A stretch of 64,000 bases of DNA from the NCBI RefSeq assembly GCF_900538275.1, contig NZ_LR130778.1, forward strand, positions 248,001-312,000, in the 5' to 3' direction. This DNA is from Petrocella atlantisensis (lineage in GTDB: Bacteria; Bacillota; Clostridia; Lachnospirales; Vallitaleaceae). Positions 10,457 through 19,034 of the stretch are shown piece by piece (position 1 is the first letter of the stretch; each line of letters begins with the position of its first letter). A program made the position numbers and the translations under genes. Below the pieces are notes generated by a model, which was not told where the DNA came from, ran no database searches, and saw only the letters and a list, made by a program, of their open reading frames with translations.

Positions 10457-10531
10457 CCTATTTCACCTCAAAATATTATTGTGATTATCTGACCTTAACC
10501 ACCATGGTGGTGGATGTCCTGACCCTTAACC

Positions 10532-10560
10532 ATTATATATGATAAGAGGATGTATGTGAA
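10532..10560 (-). promoter_or_regulatory. Probable sigma-A promoter for miaB-mutS-mutL-miaA
   Basis: On the minus strand TTCACA is followed after 17 bases by TATAAT, about 75 bases before the TTG start of miaB. A CCACCATGGTGG palindrome lies between the -10 box and the gene. Confidence 0.55.
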
Positions 10561-10598
10561 GGGTCAATTGTACTCTATCTTCTTCATACCTTTACAAA

Positions 10599-10637
10599 AC
10601 ATACGTTATGTACTAGAGTATAGATATTAACGTATGT
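10599..10637. repeat. 10-bp inverted repeat in the divergent gap
   Basis: ACATACGTTA and TAACGTATGT are spaced 19 bases apart between the divergently read miaB and YprB-like genes. It could be an operator or an RNA stem. Nothing else recognisable was found in the 286-base gap except the miaB promoter. Confidence 0.35.
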
Positions 10638-10742
10638 ACCATAAATATGCAACCCAGCCAACTCGAGCGCTAATAGCAACCATACCTTTTATTTGTACCG
10701 ATTTCAAGGAAAATGCGTACTTGCTATTGATAAAGGATTATT

Positions 10743-11813
10743 ATGCTGGTTACTCAAGATATACTAAATACATCTGAATATGAACCCAATCATTTTTTAC
10801 TTGAACCGGGTACCATGGCTTTTGATATTGAAACCACAGGATTCTCTCACAAATATGCTACGATCTATTTGATTGGTATGGTCTACTTCGATACTATAAA
10901 AAATGAATGGATTCTAGAACAATGGTTTTGTGAAAAAGCCAGTGATGAATACGAACTCCTTTTTAAGTTTAACGCCCAACTCAAAAAATACAATCGGATC
11001 TACCATTTTAATGGTGATCAATTTGACTTACCCTTTATTAAGGGAAGAATGGCTCTATACAAAATGGATTGTGCACCCTACATCAGTTATGATCTCTTAA
11101 AAATCGTCCGTCCTTTTAAAAAGACTTTGGGGCTTGAGAATTTAAAGCTCAAAACTTTAGAAAAGTATTTTGGGTATCACCGTGATGACCCATTTACAGG
11201 TGGTGATTTAATACACGTCTATGAAGTTTATAAGGACACAAAAGACCATAAGTTATTTCAGACTTTACTGCTTCATAATTATGAAGACCTATTAGGTCTT
11301 GTTAGTGTTATAACACATATGCCTCTATTTGATTTATTAAAGCAGATGAAAGATGATGTTATGGACATTAGTGAAATCTATGGTTATGAAGAAGAGGGTG
11401 TTTATGTCATCCAGTTTCCCCTAGATGATTCGGTCAATCAAAGTTTTGATCTTCCCCTTTATCAACTTATAATCAATCATCAGTTCTGTACATTGCGTAT
11501 ACCTATTCAAAGTGTTGATTTGAAATACTACTTCCCAAACCCTAAAGATTATTACTTCCTAACCACTGAAGGCTACGCTATTCACAAAAATGTCGGTAAG
11601 TATGTTGATCCCAGTCATAAAATACAGGCTACCAAAGAGAACTGCTATATCCTAAAAGGTGGGAACTTTTTACCTGCCTACAAACATCTCAATCTACCTT
11701 TTCATTACTATTATGAGAATTATACGGATGTTCAAGGTTATATTCTTTTAGAGGATTTGGCAACTGAAGAAGACCTTATTCTATATGTTAGGAAGTTGTT
11801 GACACTGCTGTAA
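10743..11813 (+). CDS. YprB-like RNase H-fold exonuclease
   Basis: A 356-residue protein with a DnaQ/RNase H-like 3'-5' exonuclease domain of the RNase_H_2 (YprB) family. The first acidic motif is AFDIETTGFSHKY at about residue 27; FNGDQFDLPFIKGRM holds the second; HNYEDLLGLVSV near residue 180 supplies the last His/Asp. The C-terminal third is not recognised. The ATG follows AAGGATT. It is one of few plus-strand genes and is convergent with cheR across an insertion-element graveyard. Confidence 0.8.
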   Translation: MLVTQDILNTSEYEPNHFLLEPGTMAFDIETTGFSHKYATIYLIGMVYFDTIKNEWILEQWFCEKASDEYELLFKFNAQLKKYNRIYHFNGDQFDLPFIKGRMALYKMDCAPYISYDLLKIVRPFKKTLGLENLKLKTLEKYFGYHRDDPFTGGDLIHVYEVYKDTKDHKLFQTLLLHNYEDLLGLVSVITHMPLFDLLKQMKDDVMDISEIYGYEEEGVYVIQFPLDDSVNQSFDLPLYQLIINHQFCTLRIPIQSVDLKYYFPNPKDYYFLTTEGYAIHKNVGKYVDPSHKIQATKENCYILKGGNFLPAYKHLNLPFHYYYENYTDVQGYILLEDLATEEDLILYVRKLLTLL

Positions 11814-11830
11814 AAATGTATATAAAAGTA

Positions 11831-11876
11831 GGTCCCATGAAAACCCTTCTAACAGACTGTATAACTACGGTTGAAC
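11831..11876 (+). repeat. Diverged half copy of the structured repeat
   Basis: The first 19 bases (GGTCCCATGAAAACCCTTC) are identical to those at 45206-45224 and to the complement of 12456-12474. The similarity fades after an ACTACGG match about 40 bases in. Confidence 0.65.
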
Positions 11877-12232
11877 GTTGTGTGTTGACTTTTCAACTGT
11901 AGTCCAGCATCAAAATCGTAGATATAATACACACTTTTTCCTTGCCTTACACTTCGTACGGTCAGCGGAAAAACTGTGTATCACATCTACTCGGTAATAA
12001 GTCGTCATTTCGTCAAGAAAAAGCACTGCTCAACCATCCTTCTTTTTTTACATCCTGTAAAAATGAAGGACGTTCTACATCCATGTAGAACTGTGATTGA
12101 TCAGCACTTTTTCTTTCCTCATTCGGTTTCGCAAAGGCTTAATTTTAATAAACTTAAGTTCGTGTACCCATATAATGCACAAATGCCAAGTAGTAACATC
12201 CTAATACCAACATCGACCAAAAAGTTTCAGGA

Positions 12233-12301
12233 GCTAAGAAAGAGGCGTTGGCTTGGTATGAGCTCAGCTCATATTTCTGAATATTTCATAGGTAATCCTT
12301 G
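12233..12301 (+). repeat. Solo copy of the IS91-type right end
   Basis: About 70 bases align with 44481-44548, just downstream of the IS91-type transposase. Shared are the TATGAGC..GCTCATA stem, the following TTTCTGA, the AGG..CCT stem and the final CCTTGA. No transposase is adjacent, so this is a remnant or the trace of a one-ended event. Confidence 0.6.
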
Positions 12302-12341
12302 ACGCATCATGTCAGTCTTCAACTAAGATAATTGCCAACAT

Positions 12342-12577
12342 CGACCATGAAGTTCCTGGAACAGTGTGTATGACTTAAGCAAGTCTGCATGGATGCAGAC
12401 CGCCGACTTTTGGTGCAGGACGCACCAACCGGAGGCCGTAGTCATACATACTGTGGAAGGGTTTTCATGGGACCCCCACCATTAAAATCCCATTCATTCT
12501 ATCCCCAGCTTATATTCGGGTGTAAAAAGAACATCTAACTTCATATAAAAAAGTCCCTAAGTTTTCCACTTAGAGAC
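12342..12577 (-). repeat. Second copy of the ISL3-borne 240-bp structured module
   Basis: Its reverse complement matches 45100-45339. The central ~134 bases differ at only about three places; the outer part, including a CTTAGGGACTTTTTT terminator hairpin, is more diverged. Its two ends, beginning GACCATGAA and GTCCCATGAA, form imperfect inverted repeats sharing an ACAGTGTGTATGACT-like core. Internal hairpins are GGTGCGTCCTGCACC and TCTGCATCCATGCAGA. The terminator part lies directly after cheR. Confidence 0.85.
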
Positions 12578-12598
12578 CCTGATTAACACATTAAAAAC

Positions 12599-13384
12599 CT
12601 ATATATCCCCTATTTTCTTATAAAAGAAAGATTTATTGGTTTCAAAACTATATCTTTGAGACTGAATGATTTGTTCAGTACTACCAACAAACAAAATACC
12701 TTCTTTTTTTAGAGATTTATTGAACTTGGTATAAATATCGCTTTTAGCTTCTTCTGTAAAATAGATCAGAACGTTACGACATACAATCAAATCCAATTGA
12801 TCCGGATAGGCATCTTTAAGTAGATTGTGTTCCTTAAAGGTAATACATTTTTTTATGTCATCACTAACACGAAAGGATGCGCCGATTTTTTCAAAATACT
12901 TGTCTTTGAACTCTTTCGGAACTCCGGCAATACTTTTTTCGTTATATATACCTTCTCTTGCTTTGGATAGAATCTGTTTGTCAATATCCGTAGCAATGAT
13001 TTGAATCTGATTCAAAGGTATGAATTTACTCAGTACCATAGCCAAAGAATAGGGTTCATCACCCGTTGAACAAGCCGCACTCCAGACTTTTATACGCTTA
13101 CCAAACTTATTAAAAATATACGGGAAGATTTCTTTTTCCAGTACATCCCATTGGGCTGTGTTTCTAAAAAACTCCGAAACATTAATGGTCAAATAGTTAA
13201 TGAACTCTTCATAAACTTCTTTGTTGTTTTTTAGTTCTTTCACATATGCATCATAATCCGAAACACCATTCTTTTTAATCAACGAATCTATGCGTCTCTT
13301 CATTTGTCGTTCTTTGTAAGCATTCAAATCAATCTTCGTTAACGATAATATTTCCATTTTAAAACCTTCATAATCTTTAATCAA
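12599..13384 (-). CDS. cheR: CheR-type chemotaxis protein methyltransferase
   Basis: S-adenosylmethionine-dependent methyltransferase for glutamates of chemoreceptors, acting in adaptation. The 261-residue protein has the N-terminal helical CheR_N domain (residues 1-70, with RRIDSLIKKNG) and the Rossmann domain with KVWSAACSTGDEPYSLAM (SAM site) and DLIVCRNVLIYF. The start is TTG at 13384, 8 bases after GGAG; an overlapping ATG reads straight into a stop. No other chemotaxis gene is adjacent. Confidence 0.93.
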   Translation of the reverse strand: MIKDYEGFKMEILSLTKIDLNAYKERQMKRRIDSLIKKNGVSDYDAYVKELKNNKEVYEEFINYLTINVSEFFRNTAQWDVLEKEIFPYIFNKFGKRIKVWSAACSTGDEPYSLAMVLSKFIPLNQIQIIATDIDKQILSKAREGIYNEKSIAGVPKEFKDKYFEKIGASFRVSDDIKKCITFKEHNLLKDAYPDQLDLIVCRNVLIYFTEEAKSDIYTKFNKSLKKEGILFVGSTEQIIQSQRYSFETNKSFFYKKIGDI

Positions 13385-13454
13385 AGCATTGTCTCCTTGT
13401 CAATTATTTTATTCGACACCTTGTTAAAGAAGTAGGGTAACCCCTAACAGTAAG

Positions 13455-13489
13455 TACAACAAACTTGCCGGTAGTGCCGGCAAGTTTGT
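13455..13489 (-). terminator. Terminator after the S1-like gene
   Basis: A 13-bp stem (ACAAACTTGCCGG with CCGGCAAGTTTGT) and five-base loop lie just after the stop at 13509, followed on the minus strand by TGTAC; the stem itself supplies the U-rich side. Confidence 0.65.
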
Positions 13490-13508
13490 CATTATTGCTC
13501 TATAAAAC

Positions 13509-14729
13509 TTAAGCTTCTTCTGTAGTTTCAGTTTTCACTTCTACCGCTTCATCTGCTTTCACTTCTACTTCTTCTGCTGCATCCACTGTAGCTTCTGCTG
13601 CTTCTTTTGAATCTTCAACTTCTACAGTTTCTTCTTTGTTGCTTTCTTCTCTTTCAAGTTCAAGACCTTTGATGGATAAACTGATTTTTTTCTCATCCAA
13701 ATTAAGATCTGTAACTTTTGCTTCAATCACTTGATTCACCGTCAAAGCATCTGAAGGCTTCTCAACGTGCTTGATTGAGATTTGAGATACATGTAAAAGA
13801 GCATCTACACCCTCTTCTAACTCTATGAAAGCACCAAAATCTGTCATTCTTGCAACACGACCGGATACAACATTACCTACAGCGTATTTATTGGCTGCAT
13901 CGTTCCAAGGGTTCTCAGCATCGAATTTCATAGATAAAGAGATTTTCTTTTTCTCTTGATTGATACTGATAACACGTACACGTACTTTTTCATTAATTTT
14001 AACAACTTCTTTAGGTGACTTAACGCGTCCCCATGAAAGCTCCGAAATATGAACCAATCCGTCAACACCATCTAGATTAACAAACACACCATAATCCGTG
14101 ATGTTCTTAACAGTACCTTCAAGTACGGCACCCACTTCAAGATTCTTAAAGATTTCAACTTGCATACTGCTTTTTTCTTTTTCAAGAAGAATTCTTCTGT
14201 TACCGATAATTCTTCCTTTTTTCGTGTTAAACTCTGAAATGATGAACGTTAACTCTTGGTCTTTGAATTCAGATAAGTCACTAACGTAGGAGTCAGAAAC
14301 CAAAGAAGCTGGAATAAATACCCTCACTTCATCAATAATCACTACAAGTCCACCTGCAAGAACTAATGAAACTTTTGCAGTAACTTCCTCGCCTGAATTG
14401 TATAATTCTTCTACCCGTTTCATTCCGTCTTCTGCTTTGAGGCGCTTGTAAGTCAATAAGACTTGACCTTCACCATCATTGACTCTAAGTACTTTGGCTC
14501 TGATTTTGTTCCCTACAGTTACCAAATCGCTTAGGTTCACAGTTGGGTAATTGGAAAATTCACTTTTAGGGATGATGCCATCTGACTTGTAACCTATATT
14601 GACATAGATTTCATCGGCGTTTACACCAATGATCGTACCTTCAATAATTTCACCTTTATGAATTGAAATTAAAGATGCTTCCAGCATTTCTGCAAAGCTT
14701 TGTTCATTCTCATTCTGCATTTCTGACAT
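13509..14729 (-). CDS. rpsA: Ribosomal protein S1-like RNA-binding protein
   Basis: Contains tandem S1 OB-fold repeats: GEIIEGTIIGVNADEIYVNIG, a weaker second and third repeat (GNKIRAKV, GEEVTAKV), GAVLEGTVKNITDYGVFVNL and GNVVSGRVARMTDFGAFIEL. A Glu/Ala-rich acidic tail of about 45 residues follows. It should bind mRNA on or near the 30S subunit. The start at 14729 (MSEMQNENEQ) is chosen because AAGGAGG lies 9 bases upstream; it overlaps the 3' end of ispH by 20 bases in another frame. In some Clostridia these two proteins are fused. Confidence 0.9.
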   Translation of the reverse strand: MSEMQNENEQSFAEMLEASLISIHKGEIIEGTIIGVNADEIYVNIGYKSDGIIPKSEFSNYPTVNLSDLVTVGNKIRAKVLRVNDGEGQVLLTYKRLKAEDGMKRVEELYNSGEEVTAKVSLVLAGGLVVIIDEVRVFIPASLVSDSYVSDLSEFKDQELTFIISEFNTKKGRIIGNRRILLEKEKSSMQVEIFKNLEVGAVLEGTVKNITDYGVFVNLDGVDGLVHISELSWGRVKSPKEVVKINEKVRVRVISINQEKKKISLSMKFDAENPWNDAANKYAVGNVVSGRVARMTDFGAFIELEEGVDALLHVSQISIKHVEKPSDALTVNQVIEAKVTDLNLDEKKISLSIKGLELEREESNKEETVEVEDSKEAAEATVDAAEEVEVKADEAVEVKTETTEEA

Positions 14730-15555
14730 TCGAAATGACCTCCTTGATAAGTTTCTTAGGAGTTGACGCTCCTGCTGTAATTCCAATTACGGAATGTCCG
14801 TTTAGAACCTTCAACTCAAATTCTTCTATAGATTCAATGTGATACGTATGCTCACATTGTTCTTTACATATTTCATATAGCTTGATTGTATTCGAGCTAT
14901 GTTTACTGCCGATAACCAACATAACATCAACATTCTTTGCAATCTCAAGGGCTTCTTTTTGACGTTCCTGAGTCGCTTTGCATATTGTTTCGTTTATAAT
15001 AACATGAAAATTTAATTTTTGCAATCTTATCAAAATTTCTTGATATAATCCAAGATTAAAGGTGGTTTGAGCCACCACTTCATACACAATATTAGAATCG
15101 AAAGGTATTTCATCTATTTGTGTAATATCTTCAATGATATACACCGGTTGCTGACACCAACCCTTTATACCTGTTACTTCAGGGTGATTTTTATTTCCGA
15201 CTATAATAATATGATGACCTTTTTTTGAAGCTTTTTCTACACATTTATGAATGGTTTTTACATATGGGCAGGTTGCTTCTATCATACCAAACCCTGAGCT
15301 AGAAATCAAATCTTGTTCGTTTTTACTGATACCATGACTTCTTATAACCACTTTCCCATGGGGCAAATGTCCTAATTCACTTAAATCATGAATAACCTTG
15401 ACTCCTTTTGATGCTAACTCTTCAACCACTTGTGTGTTGTGAATAATTGGTCCATAGGTATAAATAGGTTCATTGCCTAAACCATCATACACTTTTTTCA
15501 GTGCCCTGTCTACACCAAAACAAAAACCTGCTGATTTTGCTAAAATTATTTCCAA
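14710..15555 (-). CDS. ispH: 4-hydroxy-3-methylbut-2-enyl diphosphate reductase IspH
   Basis: Last enzyme of the MEP isoprenoid pathway, an iron-sulfur protein that makes IPP and DMAPP from HMBPP. The three cluster cysteines are visible in SAGFCFGVDRAL (Cys12), IEATCPYV (about 95) and NETICKATQERQ (about 190). Length (281) is typical. It follows cmk by one base and its end overlaps the S1-like gene. DMAPP made here is also the donor used by MiaA. Confidence 0.96.
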   Translation of the reverse strand: MEIILAKSAGFCFGVDRALKKVYDGLGNEPIYTYGPIIHNTQVVEELASKGVKVIHDLSELGHLPHGKVVIRSHGISKNEQDLISSSGFGMIEATCPYVKTIHKCVEKASKKGHHIIIVGNKNHPEVTGIKGWCQQPVYIIEDITQIDEIPFDSNIVYEVVAQTTFNLGLYQEILIRLQKLNFHVIINETICKATQERQKEALEIAKNVDVMLVIGSKHSSNTIKLYEICKEQCEHTYHIESIEEFELKVLNGHSVIGITAGASTPKKLIKEVISNVRNAE

Positions 15556-15556
15556 A

Positions 15557-16228
15557 TCATCGCCTCATTTCAATGATTTTTTTAATAGCATGTACCACAT
15601 CGTCAATACTCATCTTGGAGGTATCTAACAAATGAGCATCATGTGCTTGAATAAGAGGTGCATGTTCACGGTTCATATCTCTATGGTCCCGTTCCCTTAT
15701 TTCATCTGCTATAACGTTCAAATCTGCAGACTCGCCTTTTTCCAAAAGCTCATTATACCTGCGCTTCGCTCGAATCATAACATCTGCATTCAAAAAAATC
15801 TTTACTTTAGCATCGGTTAGCACATGAGTCCCAATATCTCGACCATCCATAACCAGACTTGTCATTTTTGCCATCTCTTGTTGCATCATGACCATTTTTT
15901 TTCGTACAGGAAGATAGGCTGATACTTTAGAAGCACCTTCACCAACCGATTGTTGTCTGATTTTTTGTGTCACGTCTTCCTCATTTAAATAAATATGTTG
16001 TACTTGATCTTTATATTCAATTCGAATATGCACTTGCTCCAAAGCCTCTACAACATCCTGTTCTATATCAAGATCAATATGGTGCTCCATCATATATAAA
16101 GCTACAGATCTATACATAGCACCTGTGTCCACATAAACAATCTTGTAGTCTTTTGCCAGTCTTTTGGCAATAGTACTTTTGCCTGCCCCTGCAGGACCAT
16201 CGATAGCTATGGTTAATACATCACGCAT
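15557..16228 (-). CDS. cmk: Cytidylate kinase
   Basis: Phosphorylates CMP and dCMP with ATP. The P-loop GPAGAGKSTIAKRLA is at residue 11, the CMP-binding DTGAMYRSVAL near 35, MDGRDIGTHV near 128 and the lid RAKRRYNELLEKG near 155. The order aroH-cmk-ispH-rpsA is common in Clostridia. It follows aroH by four bases. Confidence 0.96.
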   Translation of the reverse strand: MRDVLTIAIDGPAGAGKSTIAKRLAKDYKIVYVDTGAMYRSVALYMMEHHIDLDIEQDVVEALEQVHIRIEYKDQVQHIYLNEEDVTQKIRQQSVGEGASKVSAYLPVRKKMVMMQQEMAKMTSLVMDGRDIGTHVLTDAKVKIFLNADVMIRAKRRYNELLEKGESADLNVIADEIRERDHRDMNREHAPLIQAHDAHLLDTSKMSIDDVVHAIKKIIEMRR

Positions 16229-16232
16229 ACCA

Positions 16233-16595
16233 TCACCCTTTCTTCGTTAAATCAGGTCGAAGTATTTTAGCATCTCTCAAGTATACGTGTTTAATGTCTT
16301 TTTGTAAAAGATTTTTTTCAACATGCATTAGAATTCTAAGACATTTAGCTAAACTCTCTGCTACATACATCTCCTGAACACATAAAAGGCTGGCACAGGT
16401 AATACCAAGATTCCGTGCTGCTACCGCCGGATATATCTGTGTCAAATCTTTAGTCGCTGAAAAAACAATAGATATAATCTCATCATCATTCAGATTGTTT
16501 TCTTCAATAATCGTCCTCAGCATCAGCTCTGTACCTTCAAGTATCGCTTCTTTTGAATCTACATTAACTGTAATTGCACCTCTGATTGCTATCAT
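16233..16595 (-). CDS. aroH: Chorismate mutase, AroH type
   Basis: A 120-residue trimeric chorismate mutase of the Bacillus AroH family, converting chorismate to prephenate for Phe/Tyr synthesis. Seen are the N-terminal IRGAITV with the active-site Arg, FSATKDL, and the LRDAKILRPDL tail with another arginine. It lies in the same direction between a flavoprotein gene and cmk, with gaps under 10 bases. Confidence 0.93.
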   Translation of the reverse strand: MIAIRGAITVNVDSKEAILEGTELMLRTIIEENNLNDDEIISIVFSATKDLTQIYPAVAARNLGITCASLLCVQEMYVAESLAKCLRILMHVEKNLLQKDIKHVYLRDAKILRPDLTKKG

Positions 16596-16604
16596 CCTAT
16601 TCTC

Positions 16605-17831
16605 CTAACTCTTCTCTATAGAAATACCTGCTAAATATGCGGTAGAAAAAGCAATCTGCAGATTGAAACCACCTGTCAAAGCATCAAGATCCAATACCTC
16701 GCCTATAAAATAGAGATGGTCAACCAACTTAGACGCCATGGTATTTGGGTTAATTTCCCGAACATCCACACCGCCTTGCGTTATAATTGCTTCATTATAT
16801 CCTCTTTTCCCATTAATTGATATTGGTAAAGCCTTCAGTGTTTCTAGAAGCTTTAGTCTTTCCTCTTTGGTGATTTGATCCACTTTTTTAGACGGATCAA
16901 TACCGGACAGCTTAACAACAACAGGGATTAACTTTTTTGGCAGAAGATCTGCCAATGCATTTTCAAAGTTCTTTCTATTATATATCTCAAAATCCTTTAG
17001 CAAACGGTTATCCATTTGTTCAATTGATAATTTAGGTTTCAAGTCAATAAAGCCTTGTATGGGATAATGAATATTTTTCAAATAACTGGATCCTGTTAAT
17101 ACCAGTGGCCCTGAAATACCAAAATGCGTAAACAGCATCTCGCCAAAACCGCGATACAATACTTTGTCCTTGGCTTTTAACATAAGTTCGACATTTTTAA
17201 GAGAAAGACCTTGTAGGTCTTTGACCCAATCTTCTACAGTATTCAGTGGCACAAGTCCCTGCTCCTGTTTAACAACTTTATGTCCTACAGCCTTGGCAAA
17301 TTGGTAACCATCACCTGTTGCACCTGTCATCTGATAGGAAACACCACCTGTAGCTACAATAACGTCATCCGCATCCAAGCGTACATCTCCAAGATAGACA
17401 CCTTTAACAATGCGGTTTTCTATAGCTAGACCTGTCACTTTAGACCTTAAACGAACCGTTACTTTTAATGTTTTCATGGCTTCTTCAAGAACTCTAATAA
17501 CATCCGACGATTTATCCGATAAAGGAAAGACTCTATTGCCTCGCTCAACTTTTGTCTCTAAACCAATTTCATTAAAAAAGCGCACAGCACTATCACTGTC
17601 AAAGGTGTAGAAGCTGCTATATAGGAATTTCGGATTGGTGACCACATGCTTAAGCAAGGCTTCCACATCCACGACATTGGTAAGATTGCATCTTCCTTTA
17701 CCGGTAATATAAAGCTTTTTACCTAGTTTTTCATTTTGTTCTAATAATATCACGTCATGACCGTTTCTAGCGGCCATGATGGCTGCTACCATACCGGCCG
17801 GCCCGCCACCAATAATTATGACTTTTTTCAT
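16605..17831 (-). CDS. NAD(P)/FAD-dependent oxidoreductase, HI0933/BaiN family
   Basis: A flavoprotein with N-terminal dinucleotide-binding GGGPAGMVAAIMAARNGHDV and ITGKGRCNLTN, and the C-terminal FAD-binding signature GEVLDLDALTGGFNLQIAFSTAYLAG. The family includes YhiN/HI0933 and bile-acid gene BaiN; the physiological substrate is unknown here. The ATG at 17831 is preferred over a GTG two codons earlier because AGGTG sits five bases before it. Confidence 0.88.
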   Translation of the reverse strand: MKKVIIIGGGPAGMVAAIMAARNGHDVILLEQNEKLGKKLYITGKGRCNLTNVVDVEALLKHVVTNPKFLYSSFYTFDSDSAVRFFNEIGLETKVERGNRVFPLSDKSSDVIRVLEEAMKTLKVTVRLRSKVTGLAIENRIVKGVYLGDVRLDADDVIVATGGVSYQMTGATGDGYQFAKAVGHKVVKQEQGLVPLNTVEDWVKDLQGLSLKNVELMLKAKDKVLYRGFGEMLFTHFGISGPLVLTGSSYLKNIHYPIQGFIDLKPKLSIEQMDNRLLKDFEIYNRKNFENALADLLPKKLIPVVVKLSGIDPSKKVDQITKEERLKLLETLKALPISINGKRGYNEAIITQGGVDVREINPNTMASKLVDHLYFIGEVLDLDALTGGFNLQIAFSTAYLAGISIEKS

Positions 17832-17839
17832 AAACACAC

Positions 17840-18751
17840 CTATATCTTGTCGGATTTAAGATTTAGATTATAACCAATGTTTAAGTCGTCATCATTGTCA
17901 TAAACCTGATATTCTGTCCATATTTGTTCAAGACTGCCAAGAGCTTCTACCACGACATCTTTCTTCTTAATACATAACGCAACAATAAGCGCATTAATCA
18001 GACTCAGTGGTGCAACAAGAGAATCTACAAATGATGCCATATCACTTCTAGCAATAAGTGAGCAATCTGCAAACTGTATCATAGGTGATAGCAAACTATC
18101 AGTAATGGTTATGACACTTGCATTTCTTGTTTTAGCAAATTCCATGGCTTTTAAGGTGCGTTTTGAATATCTTGGAAAACTAATGCCAATCACCACATCG
18201 TCATCTCTTAAACGATAGATTTGTTCAAACATCTCACTCACACTGTTGGTATGAATCAATTTTACATTATCAAAAACGAGATTGAAATAAAAACCAAGAA
18301 AATTTGCCAATGTCGCACTGCTTCTAACACCAATGATATAGATGGTTTTTGCTTCTAATATCATATCCACTGCCTGATCAAAGACAGCCTCTTCGATTTC
18401 CTCAAGTGTATACTTAATCTTATCTGCATCGGATTGCAGTACCGATCTTAAAACATGAGATTGGTCGATACGATCTGTTGTCACTTCCACCCTTTGAATG
18501 GAGGTTAGCTTTGTTTTAACCAGTTCCTCCAATGCTCTTTGAAGCTTGGGATAACCATCATAGCCAAGTTCGTTAGCAAAGCGCACGACAGTAGACTCAC
18601 TTACACCGACGATTTTCCCAAGTCTTGCTGCCGTTAAAAAAACTGCTTTTTCATAATGGTCAATAATATAGTTCGCAAGCAATTTCTGACCTTTACTAAA
18701 TTTTGAATAATTATTATTAATCCGTTTAACTAAGTCATTTTGTCTATTCAT
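17840..18751 (-). CDS. MurR/RpiR-family transcriptional regulator
   Basis: An N-terminal helix-turn-helix (about residues 1-77, with VGVSESTVVRFANELGYDGYPKLQ) is joined to a SIS sugar-phosphate-binding domain (about 120-260, IIGVRSSATLANFL and ISFPRYSKRTLKAMEFAK). Such proteins sense phosphosugars. The effector cannot be read. The start at 18751 (MNRQNDL) has AGGGGAT just upstream; the longer form at 18778 lacks such a site. A 25-bp perfect inverted repeat lies about 70 bases upstream. Confidence 0.88.
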   Translation of the reverse strand: MNRQNDLVKRINNNYSKFSKGQKLLANYIIDHYEKAVFLTAARLGKIVGVSESTVVRFANELGYDGYPKLQRALEELVKTKLTSIQRVEVTTDRIDQSHVLRSVLQSDADKIKYTLEEIEEAVFDQAVDMILEAKTIYIIGVRSSATLANFLGFYFNLVFDNVKLIHTNSVSEMFEQIYRLRDDDVVIGISFPRYSKRTLKAMEFAKTRNASVITITDSLLSPMIQFADCSLIARSDMASFVDSLVAPLSLINALIVALCIKKKDVVVEALGSLEQIWTEYQVYDNDDDLNIGYNLNLKSDKI

Positions 18752-18820
18752 ATAATCCCCTTTTCTAGGACATTTCATCTACATACTGTCCGTAAATACC
18801 TATTAACTTTCAAATGATCC

Positions 18821-18873
18821 AAAAACTTTAATATAATTCATTTGTCAAACAAATGAATTATATTAAAGTTTTT
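18821..18873. promoter_or_regulatory. 25-bp perfect AT-rich inverted repeat upstream of the RpiR gene
   Basis: Twenty-five bases (18821-18845) pair perfectly with 18849-18873 around a three-base loop. A TTGACA box lies in it on the minus strand, but no well-placed -10 was found. It may be the regulator's own operator or a terminator; both are inference. Confidence 0.5.
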
Positions 18874-18953
18874 CCTTCATTTATTATAGACCATAGCTTT
18901 AAGAATTACAATCGTTATTTGTACGATAAGTAGAACAAGGATACTTTGTCACT

Positions 18954-18997
18954 GACAAAAGAAAGATTCAGCTACCAAAAGGCCAACTGAATCTTTC
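18954..18997 (-). terminator. Terminator of the Na+-pump decarboxylase operon
   Basis: An 11-bp stem, GAAAGATTCAG with CTGAATCTTTC, is followed on the minus strand by TTTTGTC, just past the oadA stop. Confidence 0.75.
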
Positions 18998-19034
18998 TTT
19001 ATTACATAGTATATAAGAATAGTATATAAGAATA

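Larger units (their letters stand above)
11814..12598. other. Mobile-element debris between convergent genes
   Basis: This 785-base gap has no credible gene. It holds a 46-base piece related to the ISL3-borne module (from 11831), several local hairpins such as the one around GTTCTACATCCATGTAGAAC near 12073, an IS91-type right-end copy (12233-12301), and a nearly intact copy of the ISL3-borne 240-bp module (12342-12577). The GACCA..AAGTT..GGA motif occurs at about 12215 and again at about 12343, which suggests nested or repeated insertions. Confidence 0.7.

Noticed and set aside
10457-10742. tRNA or riboswitch in the miaB-YprB gap
   Set aside because: Only short palindromes were found; no cloverleaf or known riboswitch core. 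No tRNA or rRNA gene was recognised anywhere in the window.
11976-12302. 108-codon open frame in the gap after the YprB-like gene
   Set aside because: It runs across hairpins and the IS91-type end remnant, lacks a ribosome site and has no protein-like pattern.
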